A stretch of DNA of 64,000 bases, taken from Oceanobacillus sp. Castelsardo. Its GTDB lineage: Bacteria; Bacillota; Bacilli; Bacillales; Amphibacillaceae. Within the stretch, counting starts at the first letter, position 1; each line of letters starts with the position of its first letter. A program made the translations under genes and the position numbers. A model generated the notes under the pieces. It was not told where the DNA came from. It made no database searches and saw only the letters and a program-made list of their open reading frames with translations. Shown piece by piece: positions 7,095 to 16,042 of this stretch. Location of the stretch: positions 1 through 64,000 of the forward strand of contig NZ_LYCS01000001.1 in the NCBI RefSeq assembly GCF_001659985.1. Reading direction: 5' to 3'.

Positions 7095-8699
7095 ATGGAT
7101 ACGAATGATTCGTATATAATGCATACTTTTGCCTATAAGTTAATGAATCGAGAAGGTTTTGAAGTTATAAGTATCAATGAAAGTGAAATTTGGTTAGAGC
7201 AATATGAAAATAAACATTCTAATATCGTTCGACTAACTGTAAGTGGATATGATTGGAAGAATCACTTGAAAATAAATATGCTTAAAGTTTTACAAAAAGT
7301 TAGTAACATGAAACGTCACTTTAAAGCTAAGAAAATCACGTTATTTAACGTTTATATTTCTTCTCACTGTCCCATAGATAGCTGGGAATATCTAAAAAAA
7401 CCAATTCAGTTAAAGGATAAAAACTCTATTCAACAAAAGATGTTTTACATACATGAAAAAGATAAAGAACAAGAAATATTAAGATTTCAACACTCTATTG
7501 ATGCGGATTCTTTTGAAATAAATGATAACCTACTAGACTCAGAAAAAGAAATACAAATTCATAGTAATCGTGAACAAATGATAAATAAATTAAAAAGTAA
7601 ACAAGAAATGGTTGAAAAAGTCTTTTCTTTTGGCAAACCATTTTTCGCATATATGTTTATCATCATTAATATATTAATGTTCATTTTTCTTGAAATAAAA
7701 GGCGGGAGTACAAATACAGATATTTTATTACAGTATGGTGCTAAATATAATCCAGGTGTAATAGAAGATAATCAATGGTGGCGTATAATTAGTTCGATGT
7801 TCATTCATATTGGTTTTATCCATTTATTAATGAATATGATTGCTATTTATTATTTAGGGGTTTTAGTAGAAAAAATATATGGAAGTTGGAGATTTTTATT
7901 TATTTACTTACTTTCAGGAATAGGTGGGGGAGTTGCTAGTTTTGCATTTTCTGTCCATATTTCTGCAGGAGCATCAGGGGCAATATTTGGATTATTCGGT
8001 GCACTGTTATTTTTTGGCTTTATCTACAGGCAAATATTTTTTCGGACATTAGGATTTAATATAATTTTTATTCTTGGGATTAATATTGTGCTTGGATTTT
8101 TTATTCAACAAATTGACATGGCAGCCCATTTAGGTGGGTTAATTGCCGGATTCATTGCATCTGCTATTATATTTCTTCCAACAAAGAAAAAGAGGCTTAT
8201 TCAATTAATTGCTGTCTTTGCTTATATTGTAGGTTTATTATATTTAGTAATATTTGGGATTCAAAATAACCTAAATAAACAAGAATATCATTTAATGATG
8301 ATAGACGAATCTCTTTCGAATAAAGAGTATGAAAAAGTTGTGAAAATCTCTGAAGATGCATTAAATGCAAAAGGAAATTTAGAGGGAATTATATATTTTC
8401 AAAGATCTTATGCTTTTATTGAGCTTAACCAAATAAACAAGGCGATTGCAGACCTTGAAACAAGTATTAGTTTTGATTACATCCCCGAAGCTTTTTATAA
8501 TTTAGCATTACTTTATAATGAAATAGGTAATGAAGAGAAGGCAAGAGAAAATATCAATGAAGCATACTCCAGAAATCCAGAACATGAGGATATTATTAAA
8601 TTATATAAAGAAATTACAGGGGAATCTTGTAAACATACACTTCAAGCAAGTATAGAAAATGATATTAAGTTCAAACTAATTCTATCATTACTCAGATGA
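7095..8699 (+). CDS. gluP: Rhomboid intramembrane serine protease GluP (YqgP)
   Basis: A 534-residue rhomboid protease that cleaves membrane proteins within the bilayer; the B. subtilis homologue YqgP works with FtsH in turnover of the magnesium transporter MgtE. Order of parts: a soluble N-terminal domain (about 1-175), a rhomboid core with the catalytic Ser294 in GASGAIFG and His345 in AAHLGG, plus the WWRIISSMFIHIGFIHLLMN loop signature, and a C-terminal tail with TPR-like helices (about 415-515). Length is close to the B. subtilis protein (about 507). GGAAGGTG precedes the ATG. It is followed after 13 bases by the SpoVAF-type gene, suggesting co-transcription. Confidence 0.93.
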   Translation: MDTNDSYIMHTFAYKLMNREGFEVISINESEIWLEQYENKHSNIVRLTVSGYDWKNHLKINMLKVLQKVSNMKRHFKAKKITLFNVYISSHCPIDSWEYLKKPIQLKDKNSIQQKMFYIHEKDKEQEILRFQHSIDADSFEINDNLLDSEKEIQIHSNREQMINKLKSKQEMVEKVFSFGKPFFAYMFIIINILMFIFLEIKGGSTNTDILLQYGAKYNPGVIEDNQWWRIISSMFIHIGFIHLLMNMIAIYYLGVLVEKIYGSWRFLFIYLLSGIGGGVASFAFSVHISAGASGAIFGLFGALLFFGFIYRQIFFRTLGFNIIFILGINIVLGFFIQQIDMAAHLGGLIAGFIASAIIFLPTKKKRLIQLIAVFAYIVGLLYLVIFGIQNNLNKQEYHLMMIDESLSNKEYEKVVKISEDALNAKGNLEGIIYFQRSYAFIELNQINKAIADLETSISFDYIPEAFYNLALLYNEIGNEEKARENINEAYSRNPEHEDIIKLYKEITGESCKHTLQASIENDIKFKLILSLLR

Positions 8700-8712
8700 T
8701 AGGTGTGAAATT

Positions 8713-10170
8713 ATGGAAAATGAAAAAAAGCCGCTATTTTCGTCCTATGACGAGAATGTAAATTATATAAATGAAAGATTAGCGGTAGATGAAAGCTTTG
8801 ATTTAATACGTTTAGATATGGAATTTGCCGGACGAGATATGGCCTTCTTCATGGTGGACGGTTTTGCAAAAGATGACATCATGCATTTATTAATGAAGTT
8901 TTTAGCCAAATTAGAACCCGAGCATCTCGATCCTGATCCATTGACCAAATTGATGAAAAAATATATTCCTTATATAGAAATAGATGTGGTCGATGATTTA
9001 AATCAAGCATCAGATACTGTTCTAGCTGGTCCAACTATTTTAATTGTAGATGGTATCGATAAAATTATAGTTATTGACGCGCGTACCTATCCTGTTCGCT
9101 CTCCAGCAGAACCGGATTTGGAGCGGGTAGTTCGAGGTTCTAGAGATGGTTATGTTGAAACCATTGTATTCAACACAGCATTAACTCGTAGAAGAGTTCG
9201 AGACCGTTCATTAAGGATGGAGTATCTACAAATCGGTAGGAGGTCTAAAACAGATATTGCTATCTGCTATTTGGCGGATATTGCCGATAACGAACGTGTC
9301 CAACATTTGAAGCACATTCTAAAAAAAATTGATACTGACGGATTACCTATGGCTGAAAAAACGGTAGAAGAATATTTAGGTGGTAGACATTGGAATCCAT
9401 ATCCTTCGATACGTTATACGGAAAGACCAGATACAGCAGCAGCCCATTTATATGAGGGACATGTTTTAATCATTATTGATGGTTCTCCAAGTGTAATGAT
9501 TACTCCGGCTACTTACTGGCACCATTTACAGCATGCAGAGGAATATAGGCAAAAGCCATTAATTGGTAGCTACTTACGAATGGTTCGATATGTTGCAGTA
9601 TTTTTATCCATATTTATTTTACCTTTTTACTATCTAATTTCAGTGAATCCAGAATATTTACCCGTGGGACTTGAATTTTTTGGGCCAAATGAAAAAGGAA
9701 ATATTCCGCTAGTGTTACAATTTATATTTGCTGAAGTTGGTATGGATATGCTCCGAATGGCTGCCATCCATAGTCCATCATCACTTGCGACAGCGTTAGG
9801 GTTAGTTGCGGCAATTTTAATTGGGCAAATTTCAGTAGAAGTTGGTTGGTTCTCGAACGAAGTGATATTATATATTGCAATTGCTGCAATCGGAACCTAT
9901 GCTACACCAAGTTATGAAATGAGTCTTGCCAACCATCTAGTTCGAATCGTATTATTACTTTTAACCGCTATATTTGGTGGGCCAGGATATATTATTGGTA
10001 TGACATTATTTATTCTTTATTTAGCTCGAATGAAGACATTTCACATTCCATATTTTTGGCCATTCATACCATTTTCTTTCCGAGCATTCAAAGAGGTTTT
10101 ATTCCGATCACCTATTCCATTACAAAGAAAAAGACCAGAATTTTTAGATCCACAAGACCCAGATCGTTAA
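8713..10170 (+). CDS. Spore germination protein, SpoVAF/GerA type
   Basis: A 485-residue member of the GerA A-subunit family. The first 285 or so residues are soluble (PSYDEN-type start, a GPTILIVDG segment, the RTYPVRSPAEPD loop and TNVALTRRRVRD-like region), followed by about five to six membrane segments and the conserved HSPSSLATALG and APSYE-like (ATPSYEMSLANH) motifs. The family forms ion-conducting oligomers in the spore inner membrane. Overall it looks closest to SpoVAF, which in B. subtilis ends the spoVA operon and pairs with FigP. Here it follows gluP instead, away from spoVA genes. Assignment to SpoVAF rather than another GerA-type A subunit is from overall resemblance and the absence of adjacent B and C subunit genes. 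Confidence 0.8.
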   Translation: MENEKKPLFSSYDENVNYINERLAVDESFDLIRLDMEFAGRDMAFFMVDGFAKDDIMHLLMKFLAKLEPEHLDPDPLTKLMKKYIPYIEIDVVDDLNQASDTVLAGPTILIVDGIDKIIVIDARTYPVRSPAEPDLERVVRGSRDGYVETIVFNTALTRRRVRDRSLRMEYLQIGRRSKTDIAICYLADIADNERVQHLKHILKKIDTDGLPMAEKTVEEYLGGRHWNPYPSIRYTERPDTAAAHLYEGHVLIIIDGSPSVMITPATYWHHLQHAEEYRQKPLIGSYLRMVRYVAVFLSIFILPFYYLISVNPEYLPVGLEFFGPNEKGNIPLVLQFIFAEVGMDMLRMAAIHSPSSLATALGLVAAILIGQISVEVGWFSNEVILYIAIAAIGTYATPSYEMSLANHLVRIVLLLLTAIFGGPGYIIGMTLFILYLARMKTFHIPYFWPFIPFSFRAFKEVLFRSPIPLQRKRPEFLDPQDPDR

Positions 10171-10189
10171 CGCGATTTTGGGTTTTTTA
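10156..10189 (+). terminator. Probable terminator after the SpoVAF-type gene
   Basis: ACCCAGATCG and CGCGATTTTGGGT form an imperfect stem over the stop codon and are followed by TTTT. It is weaker than the other terminators here. Confidence 0.5.
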
Positions 10190-10254
10190 TATATCCTATT
10201 TAATATTTTATATTGCTTATGAAATTTGATATAATAAAAAATGGTGAATAACAA

Positions 10255-10446
10255 TTGAAAACAGTATTTGATGTCCAACAATTATTAAAAAAGTTCCATA
10301 CCTTTATTTATACCGGTGATCGTGTAGGTGATTTAGAATTAATGGAAATGGAAGTTGACGATCTCCATAAATTGGAATTTATCTCAAATGAGGAATATAT
10401 ACAAGCAAAGTTTATTTTAAAAAAAGAAAAATCAAAACTTACTTAG
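10255..10446 (+). CDS. yqgQ: YqgQ family protein (DUF910)
   Basis: A 63-residue protein starting at TTG, with GGTGA seven bases upstream. It matches the compact three-helix YqgQ family (VQQLLKKFHTFIYTGDR, then GDLELMEMEVDDLHKL) that lies directly before glcK in Bacillus genomes. A single-stranded nucleic-acid-binding role has been suggested for this family, but function is not established. It ends 15 bases before glcK and is almost certainly co-transcribed with it. Confidence 0.9.
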   Translation: MKTVFDVQQLLKKFHTFIYTGDRVGDLELMEMEVDDLHKLEFISNEEYIQAKFILKKEKSKLT

Positions 10447-10461
10447 ACAAAGGAGAAACAA

Positions 10462-11439
10462 ATGGAAAAAATTTTGGTCGGGGTCGACATTGGTGGAACT
10501 ACCATTAAGTTAGGTTTTATTAATTTAAATGGTACTATTATAGAAAAATGGGAAATACCAACGAATACTACCAACAATGGAAATGCAATTGTAGATGATA
10601 TATGGAAGTCCATTCAAAATAAGTTAGATAATCAAAAAAACAATATTGGATTATATGGAATTGGGGTTGGAGCTCCAGGTTTTATTAATGTTGAATCAGG
10701 ATATGTTTCTGAAGCCGTCAATATCGGTTGGAAAGGAATGGATTTAAAACATCAATTAGAAAAGAGGTCTACTATACCTGTATTCGTTCAAAACGATGCG
10801 AATATTGCTGCTTTAGGGGAATATTGGATAGGTGCAGGCCAAGGATCGCTAAATATGATTGCAGTTACACTTGGAACTGGAGTTGGCGGTGGAATCATTG
10901 TAAATGGTTCAATTTTAAATGGAGAAAATGGCATGGCTGGAGAAATAGGTCATATAAAAGTTGACCCAGAAGGTGTTCAATGTAATTGCGGAGGTACCGG
11001 ATGTTTGGAAACTATTTCCTCTGCTACAGGAATAAAAAGACAAGGGATGAATTCCATTTTAATTAATCCAAACTCTAAATTAGCAAAGTATTACGAGGAC
11101 AAAGGAGTAATTACTGCTAAAGATGTTATAGATTTTGCTAAAACGGGAGATGAAACATGTCTAAAAATAGTAGATTATTCCTGTGACATCTTAGGAAAAG
11201 TTTTAGCGAACATTGGAACTGTAATAAATCCTTCCAAAGTAATTATTGGCGGTGGCGTTTCAAAAGCAGGGGATTTCTTACTGGAGAAAATAGATACGGC
11301 TTTTAGAAAGTATGCAATTCCGAAGCTTCATGAGATCTGTGAATTAAAAATAGCACAACTTGGTAATGATGCTGGCATTCTTGGTGGAGCATTTTTAGTT
11401 AAACAAAATTTAGAAGAACAAAAAATTCAACTGAAATAA
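10462..11439 (+). CDS. glcK: Glucokinase, ROK family
   Basis: A 325-residue cytoplasmic kinase that phosphorylates free glucose to glucose 6-phosphate with ATP. The ROK pattern is complete: phosphate-binding GVDIGGTTIKLGF at the N-terminus, catalytic Asp in QNDANIAALGE, GTGVGGGII, the sugar-binding GEIGHIKVDPEG, and the zinc motif CNCGGTGCLE. Length is normal (B. subtilis GlcK about 321). AAAGGAG precedes the ATG. It follows yqgQ in an apparent two-gene operon. A ROK repressor is excluded because there is no N-terminal helix-turn-helix. Confidence 0.95.
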   Translation: MEKILVGVDIGGTTIKLGFINLNGTIIEKWEIPTNTTNNGNAIVDDIWKSIQNKLDNQKNNIGLYGIGVGAPGFINVESGYVSEAVNIGWKGMDLKHQLEKRSTIPVFVQNDANIAALGEYWIGAGQGSLNMIAVTLGTGVGGGIIVNGSILNGENGMAGEIGHIKVDPEGVQCNCGGTGCLETISSATGIKRQGMNSILINPNSKLAKYYEDKGVITAKDVIDFAKTGDETCLKIVDYSCDILGKVLANIGTVINPSKVIIGGGVSKAGDFLLEKIDTAFRKYAIPKLHEICELKIAQLGNDAGILGGAFLVKQNLEEQKIQLK

Positions 11440-11549
11440 TTATTTACATGAAACAATCTATGTAGTTAAATATAAATATTAAGAAATTGTAAAATAACTG
11501 AAACCTTTTTTTATTTTTATCGTCATATAATATAGGAGTATTCGTATAA

Positions 11550-11627
11550 GTGCGTGTTCAAAAATGGAGGTAAAAGGATTGAGTCGGAAATGCGCAATGT
11601 CATTTTTACTGGACTTTTTTGAACAAC
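11550..11627 (+). repeat. Dispersed GTTCAAAAAGGAGG repeat, short copy A
   Basis: A 78-bp element starting GTGCGTGTTCAAAAATGGAGG and ending TCATTTTTACTGGAC, TTTTTTGAACAAC, with complementary termini. Copies at 32750-32901 and 36916-37050 are longer; one at 29204-29410 is inverted. Confidence 0.75.
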
Positions 11628-11677
11628 TCTAATCAAAAATGACGCATTTAATGTGGAATGGTCTAGGAGGTAATAGT

Positions 11678-13567
11678 TTGATTGGGAAAAGACCGAAAAT
11701 ACCATTATATGTAATTGCTAGTTTATTGTTTGGAATTAAAACATATATTGTTTACAGGTTTATGTTTAATATTGAGCTCGACAATTCAATGCAGGAATTT
11801 ATATTATTAATCAATCCGTTTGTTTCTGCATTTGTAATGTTTGCTATTGCTGTATGGTTTAATAAGCCATCAAGACAAATGAAATACATTCGATATGCAG
11901 CTTTTGTAGCTTCTTTTATTGTTTTTGCAAATCTTGTATTCTATCGACAATTCACGGATTTTATAACAATTCCGCAATTATTTATGGGAAGTAATATGGC
12001 CGATTTAGGCTCTAGTATTTTAACATTAATAAAACCATACGATATCTTATTATTTATTGACACAGTATTCATTTGGGTGTGGAGCAAACGAAAAGAAGAG
12101 TTCGTTAAAGTCTCCTATGCAAAAAGATGGAAGGTATTTGCACTATCTGTGTCCATGCTATTATTAGCAGGAAATTTTCTTCTCGCAGAAATGGAAAGAC
12201 CACAACTATTTACCCGAGGTTTTGACCGTGAATATTTAGTTAAAAATATTGGGTTGTTTAACTACCATATTTACGATATTGTGCAGCATTCCAAAGCAGA
12301 ATCTCAGAGAGTTTTCGCTGATGGTAATGAGTTAAATGATATTGAGTCCTTTATAGATGAAAATGTGAAAGTGAATGAGAATTCAAATATGTTTGGTGCA
12401 GCAGAAGGAAAAAATGTCATTTGGATTAATGCAGAATCACTGCAGTCTTTTGTTATAAAAAATGAGCTGAACGGAGAAGAAGTAACGCCGTTTCTAAATA
12501 GTTTAATAGAAGAAGAAGATACGTATTATTTTGAAAACTTTTATGAGCAGACCGGGCAAGGGAATACTTCTGATTCGGAATTCTTAATAGAAAATTCCAT
12601 GTATCCTTTATCTAGAGGTGCTGTATTTTTTACCCATGGTGGGAACGAATACCATGCAACACCAGAAATTATTAAAAAAGAAGGTTATACTTCAGCCGTA
12701 TTGCACGCGAATAATGGAAGCTTTTGGAACAGATTTCAAATGTACGATAGTTTAGAATTTGATCATTTTTATGACGAAGATGCTTATGAAATCAATCCGG
12801 AAAATTCAGTAGGCTGGGGTTTAAAGGATAAACCATTCTTTGAACAGTCCATTAAATATTTAGAATCAATGGATAAACCTTTTTATGCTAAATTGATTAC
12901 TTTAACAAATCATTTTCCTTTTGAACTAGGTGAAGAGGATCGTTCGATTGAACCTTATAATTCCAATTCAAATACACTTAATAACTATTTTCCGGCCGTT
13001 AGGTATATGGATGAAGCTATTGAGGAATTTTTCACTCTACTGAAGTCTACTGATCTTTATGAAGAATCAATAATAGTCATTATGGGTGATCATATAGGAA
13101 TAAGTGCAAACCATAATAAAGCGATGAGTATGTATTTAAATAAAGAAGAAATAACTCCGTACGATCAAGTTCAATTACAAAGAGTTCCATTTATTATCCA
13201 TATTCCAGGGGATGGAAATGGAAAAACAATATCAACTGTCTCTGGACAAATTGACGTAAAACCAACGATTCTAAGTCTTCTAGGCATAAATGTGGAAAAT
13301 GATATTTATTTCGGAAATGACTTATTTTCAAAAAATAGGAAGGGTTACATTGCTTTACGGAACGGTGATTTTATAAGTGATGAATTTATTTCTACTGCTG
13401 GTGCTTGTTATAATCGGGAAACAGGTGAGATAGTAGAAGAAGATACGAATAGTGATATAGAATTACTAAGTAGTTGTAACGAAATCAGAGATAATGTCGA
13501 AACAGAATTACAACATTCAGATGACCTAATTTATGGCGATCTTCTACGATTCTACGATTTTGAATAA
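11678..13567 (+). CDS. Lipoteichoic acid synthase-type sulfatase (LtaS/YqgS family)
   Basis: A membrane phosphatase-fold enzyme that polymerises glycerol phosphate from phosphatidylglycerol onto lipoteichoic acid outside the cell, or primes that chain. About five membrane helices (residues 1-190) precede an extracellular sulfatase-type domain with the nucleophile-bearing QTGQGNTSDSEF (Thr), metal-binding WGLKD, and NHFPF and GDHIG motifs. The start is taken as TTG at 11678 (629 residues) because AGGAGG lies 7 bases upstream; the upstream ATG at 11639 sits just behind a repeat and lacks a ribosome-binding site. Position after glcK matches B. subtilis yqgS. Which paralogue (synthase or primase) it is cannot be told here. 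Confidence 0.88.
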   Translation: MIGKRPKIPLYVIASLLFGIKTYIVYRFMFNIELDNSMQEFILLINPFVSAFVMFAIAVWFNKPSRQMKYIRYAAFVASFIVFANLVFYRQFTDFITIPQLFMGSNMADLGSSILTLIKPYDILLFIDTVFIWVWSKRKEEFVKVSYAKRWKVFALSVSMLLLAGNFLLAEMERPQLFTRGFDREYLVKNIGLFNYHIYDIVQHSKAESQRVFADGNELNDIESFIDENVKVNENSNMFGAAEGKNVIWINAESLQSFVIKNELNGEEVTPFLNSLIEEEDTYYFENFYEQTGQGNTSDSEFLIENSMYPLSRGAVFFTHGGNEYHATPEIIKKEGYTSAVLHANNGSFWNRFQMYDSLEFDHFYDEDAYEINPENSVGWGLKDKPFFEQSIKYLESMDKPFYAKLITLTNHFPFELGEEDRSIEPYNSNSNTLNNYFPAVRYMDEAIEEFFTLLKSTDLYEESIIVIMGDHIGISANHNKAMSMYLNKEEITPYDQVQLQRVPFIIHIPGDGNGKTISTVSGQIDVKPTILSLLGINVENDIYFGNDLFSKNRKGYIALRNGDFISDEFISTAGACYNRETGEIVEEDTNSDIELLSSCNEIRDNVETELQHSDDLIYGDLLRFYDFE

Positions 13568-13589
13568 GTTTCGAAAATAGGAGTAAGAA

Positions 13590-13618
13590 AAAAGCTGCTT
13601 ATAAATAAGCAGCTTTTT
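13590..13618 (+). terminator. Terminator of the LtaS-type gene
   Basis: The perfect stem AAAGCTGCTTAT with ATAAGCAGCTTT ends in TTTTT. Confidence 0.85.
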
Positions 13619-13684
13619 ACATAGGTAATGCGGTATAAAAATTTAAGCTTTATCAGGCCAATTTTGGCTTCAGCGCCTTTGGTC

Positions 13685-13858
13685 TTATCCGGCTATTTCG
13701 GAAATAATCGTTGCGATAGAAAAGAAACCAAATACTAAAGCAGTAAGAGCGGAAAAAATTAGCGCAAACGCATTCTTATATTTCAGTTGACGTACCACTG
13801 AGATTACCGCTAATAAAGCAACGAGAAGACATATTATTCCAAATACAATGTGTGACAT
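13685..13858 (-). CDS. yqgW: YqgW-like small membrane protein (DUF2759)
   Basis: A 57-residue ORF on the minus strand, translated as MSHIVFGIICLLVALLAV at its start and ending SIATIISEIAG. It has two hydrophobic helices (about 3-21 and 30-53) around a basic turn (RQLKYKNA). A very good ribosome-binding site, AAAAGGGGG, precedes the ATG. Small double-helix proteins of the DUF2759 family occupy this place, between yqgS and yqgX, in Bacillus, hence the name. Function is unknown. It is flanked by convergent and divergent plus-strand genes, so it must have its own promoter. Confidence 0.75.
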   Translation of the reverse strand: MSHIVFGIICLLVALLAVISVVRQLKYKNAFALIFSALTALVFGFFSIATIISEIAG

Positions 13859-14031
13859 TAATTAAAATACCCCCTTTTGCTAATTCTCCCGAATAGAAAA
13901 CCTTTGATTTGGGAAATACATTTATATTATTATGTAATTAAATATACATATTCATTCTATAGTAATATATGGAATTTGTCGAGGTATATACATGTTTTAC
14001 ATTTATATAAAAATTATTTTGGAGGTATATC

Positions 14032-14661
14032 ATGGAAGTTTTAACGTTGTCTCTAGGACCATTGGGAACGAATTGTTATATTATTATCAATGCGAAGGAA
14101 GCACTAATCATTGATCCTGGTGGGGAGGCAAATAAAATAATAGAAAAGTTAAAAGAAAAAAATACAACACCTAAAGCAATCCTATTAACCCATGCACATT
14201 TTGATCATATTGGTGCGGTGGAAGATTTAAGAAACCACTATGATATTGGGGTGTACTTACATGAAAATGAGAGTGAGTGGTTACTAGACTCTAGATTAAA
14301 TGGTTCATTTAAATTTGTAGGAAATGAGATTAAAACAAAAAAACCGGAACATACCTTATCTGAAGGGTCTTTAACTATATCATCATTTACATTTGATATA
14401 AAGCATACACCGGGGCATTCACCAGGAAGTGTAATCTTTGTATTTGAAAAGGAACAATGGATTTTCGGTGGAGATGTGTTATTTTATGGCGGTGTTGGAC
14501 GAACTGATCTTAGAGGAGGGGATATGTCTCAACTCATCCAATCTATTCAAAATAAATTTTATAGCTTACCTGACGATTTTATTGTCTATCCTGGTCATGG
14601 ACCAAAAACTTCTATTTTATTCGAAAAGAACAATAATCCCTTTGTTTCATATCGTCTATAA
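14032..14661 (+). CDS. yqgX: MBL-fold metallohydrolase (glyoxalase II-like YqgX)
   Basis: A 209-residue cytoplasmic hydrolase of the metallo-beta-lactamase superfamily. The metal site is complete: HAHFDHIGA (motif HxHxDH), the next His in HTPGHSPGS, Asp in GGDVLF, and the C-terminal His in YPGHGP. It resembles the short glyoxalase II-like enzymes that hydrolyse thioesters; in B. subtilis YqgX was reported to act in bacillithiol-linked methylglyoxal detoxification, which I hold with moderate confidence. TTTTGGAGG precedes the ATG. It is followed by a repeat element and a bidirectional terminator. Confidence 0.9.
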   Translation: MEVLTLSLGPLGTNCYIIINAKEALIIDPGGEANKIIEKLKEKNTTPKAILLTHAHFDHIGAVEDLRNHYDIGVYLHENESEWLLDSRLNGSFKFVGNEIKTKKPEHTLSEGSLTISSFTFDIKHTPGHSPGSVIFVFEKEQWIFGGDVLFYGGVGRTDLRGGDMSQLIQSIQNKFYSLPDDFIVYPGHGPKTSILFEKNNNPFVSYRL

Positions 14662-14685
14662 AGTGAAAGTTATTTAGTGGGGGGC

Positions 14686-14808
14686 GACGCACAGGACGAG
14701 CTAGTTCCGACGTTGTGACAGGACGTCGATTTTAGTCGGCCTTCCATTCCCACTGAATGTTATGTTAGTTGAACCTATCAGGGCGCTACTGGCTGTTGTC
14801 CCCGACTT
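14686..14808. repeat. Palindromic repeat-like element after yqgX
   Basis: A 123-bp GC-richer block whose ends AGTGGGGGGCGAC and GTTGTCCCCGACT pair almost completely, with the internal motif ACAGGACG present twice. It stands out in composition from the AT-rich surroundings. It looks like a miniature dispersed repeat, but no second copy lies in this window. Confidence 0.5.
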
Positions 14809-14877
14809 AGATTTTTTGGTTTAACTCGATTTCTTGAAGTGGGGTCTTACAGTCAGTTAAGACGTGATAAATGGACA

Positions 14878-14914
14878 ATAAAAATCCTACACAAATAAAG
14901 TGTAGGATTTTTAT
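14878..14914. terminator. Bidirectional terminator between yqgX and yqgY
   Basis: ATAAAAATCCTACAC and GTGTAGGATTTTTAT are exact complements around a 7-nt loop, between convergent genes. Confidence 0.88.
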
Positions 14915-14922
14915 GGCGCATT

Positions 14923-15165
14923 CTAGTGTCCGAACCCTGGTACTAGTATAAATTCGGAATACCACGTAAAGCCTACCATAAACACTGTACAATACGCTCC
15001 GAATAGGTACATATACATTCTTTCAGACAATCTTAAATAACTCAATGTAAGGAAAAACACCGTTTGAACTAGGAATAATAGCGCCGTTCCAACCATATCA
15101 CCAACATAGAACATGACTGTGAATATACCTGTCCAAAAGGCAAGGACACGGAACATACGATCCAT
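14923..15165 (-). CDS. yqgY: YqgY-like membrane protein (DUF2626)
   Basis: An 80-residue protein with three hydrophobic helices and few charged residues, beginning MDRMFRVLAFWTGIFTVMFY and ending in PGFGH. Length, start and aromatic content match the DUF2626 family (YqgY), found next to yqgX and comG in Bacillus. AAGGGGGGAA precedes the ATG. It is a small integral membrane protein of unknown function. Confidence 0.8.
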   Translation of the reverse strand: MDRMFRVLAFWTGIFTVMFYVGDMVGTALLFLVQTVFFLTLSYLRLSERMYMYLFGAYCTVFMVGFTWYSEFILVPGFGH

Positions 15166-15241
15166 GCGAGTTCCCCCCTTTTTTAGATAACGTTATCATA
15201 CCATATTATAAACAAGAATTTCCATCTTGTAAATGAATCTG

Positions 15242-15934
15242 CTAATGATTAGCAATTAAATTTGCTGTATAGGAACAACTATCACAACTATGCGCAAACA
15301 TATTTTTATCCTCTACCAACTCGACCTCGGTAAATAATACTTCTAACATTCCTTTAATAAAGGCGTAATGCATATCACAAATCAAATGTTGATTTTTCGC
15401 TGCTAATTCTTTAAAGGGACAATTATTTACCTGAAATTTTATCGTATGCTTTTCTTCGTTGTAAAAGAAATTGGAATAAAGGCCCATCATAGTGGAAGCT
15501 TCTCCAAGAATGTTCAATTTTTGACCTGTAGAGAGATTATTTGCATGGAAACCATCCATAATTTTCTTTCCGTATTTTTCACCGATAGTATATAAGGTTT
15601 TTCTTCCGATATCTCCCATTTCTGCTAAAGAATCGATAAGAATAGAGGACAGGAGCTTATAATCACGGTAAGGGAAATTTAATTCAATAACTTTATCTGA
15701 TAAGAAATAAACACGACTTGGTCTTCCACCTTTTCCGGTTTTCTTTGAATAGGATGTAAGTAATTGGATATCTTCTAGTTTTGAAAGGTGTAATCTGGCT
15801 ACATTGGGATGAATATCAAATTCACTAGCAATTTCCGCGACATTAACTTCCTTATGCTTTTCCAGTAAATATTGATAAATATTAAATCGGGTTGGATCAC
15901 TTAGTATACTTGTTACTTTTAGTGTTTGATTCAT
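15242..15934 (-). CDS. Helix-turn-helix regulator with C-terminal cysteine domain (ArsR/SufR-like)
   Basis: A 230-residue transcription regulator. The N-terminus carries a winged helix-turn-helix (about 1-80: LSDPTRFNIYQYLLE, VAEIASEFDIHPNVARLHLSKLE, and a GKGGRPSRVYFLS wing). The C-terminal half has conserved cysteines in NCPF, LICDMH and SCDSCSY, spaced much as in SufR-type regulators that hold an iron-sulfur cluster. Cluster binding is an inference. ATG at 15934 is preferred over the GTG at 15943 because GAGGTG lies 8 bases upstream. It lies between yqgY and comG genes on the same strand; its targets are unknown. Confidence 0.7.
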   Translation of the reverse strand: MNQTLKVTSILSDPTRFNIYQYLLEKHKEVNVAEIASEFDIHPNVARLHLSKLEDIQLLTSYSKKTGKGGRPSRVYFLSDKVIELNFPYRDYKLLSSILIDSLAEMGDIGRKTLYTIGEKYGKKIMDGFHANNLSTGQKLNILGEASTMMGLYSNFFYNEEKHTIKFQVNNCPFKELAAKNQHLICDMHYAFIKGMLEVLFTEVELVEDKNMFAHSCDSCSYTANLIANH

Positions 15935-16042
15935 GTTAAACACCTCACAATTGTTATATACTATTATTATAGTAAAAATATTACTATGGATGGGTAAACT
16001 AAATAAAATGTAATAAATTATACATAAATAGGAAATAATCCA

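Noticed and set aside
11639-11677. Longer N-terminus of the LtaS-type protein from ATG 11639
   Set aside because: No ribosome-binding site before it and it abuts a repeat; AGGAGG fits TTG 11678.
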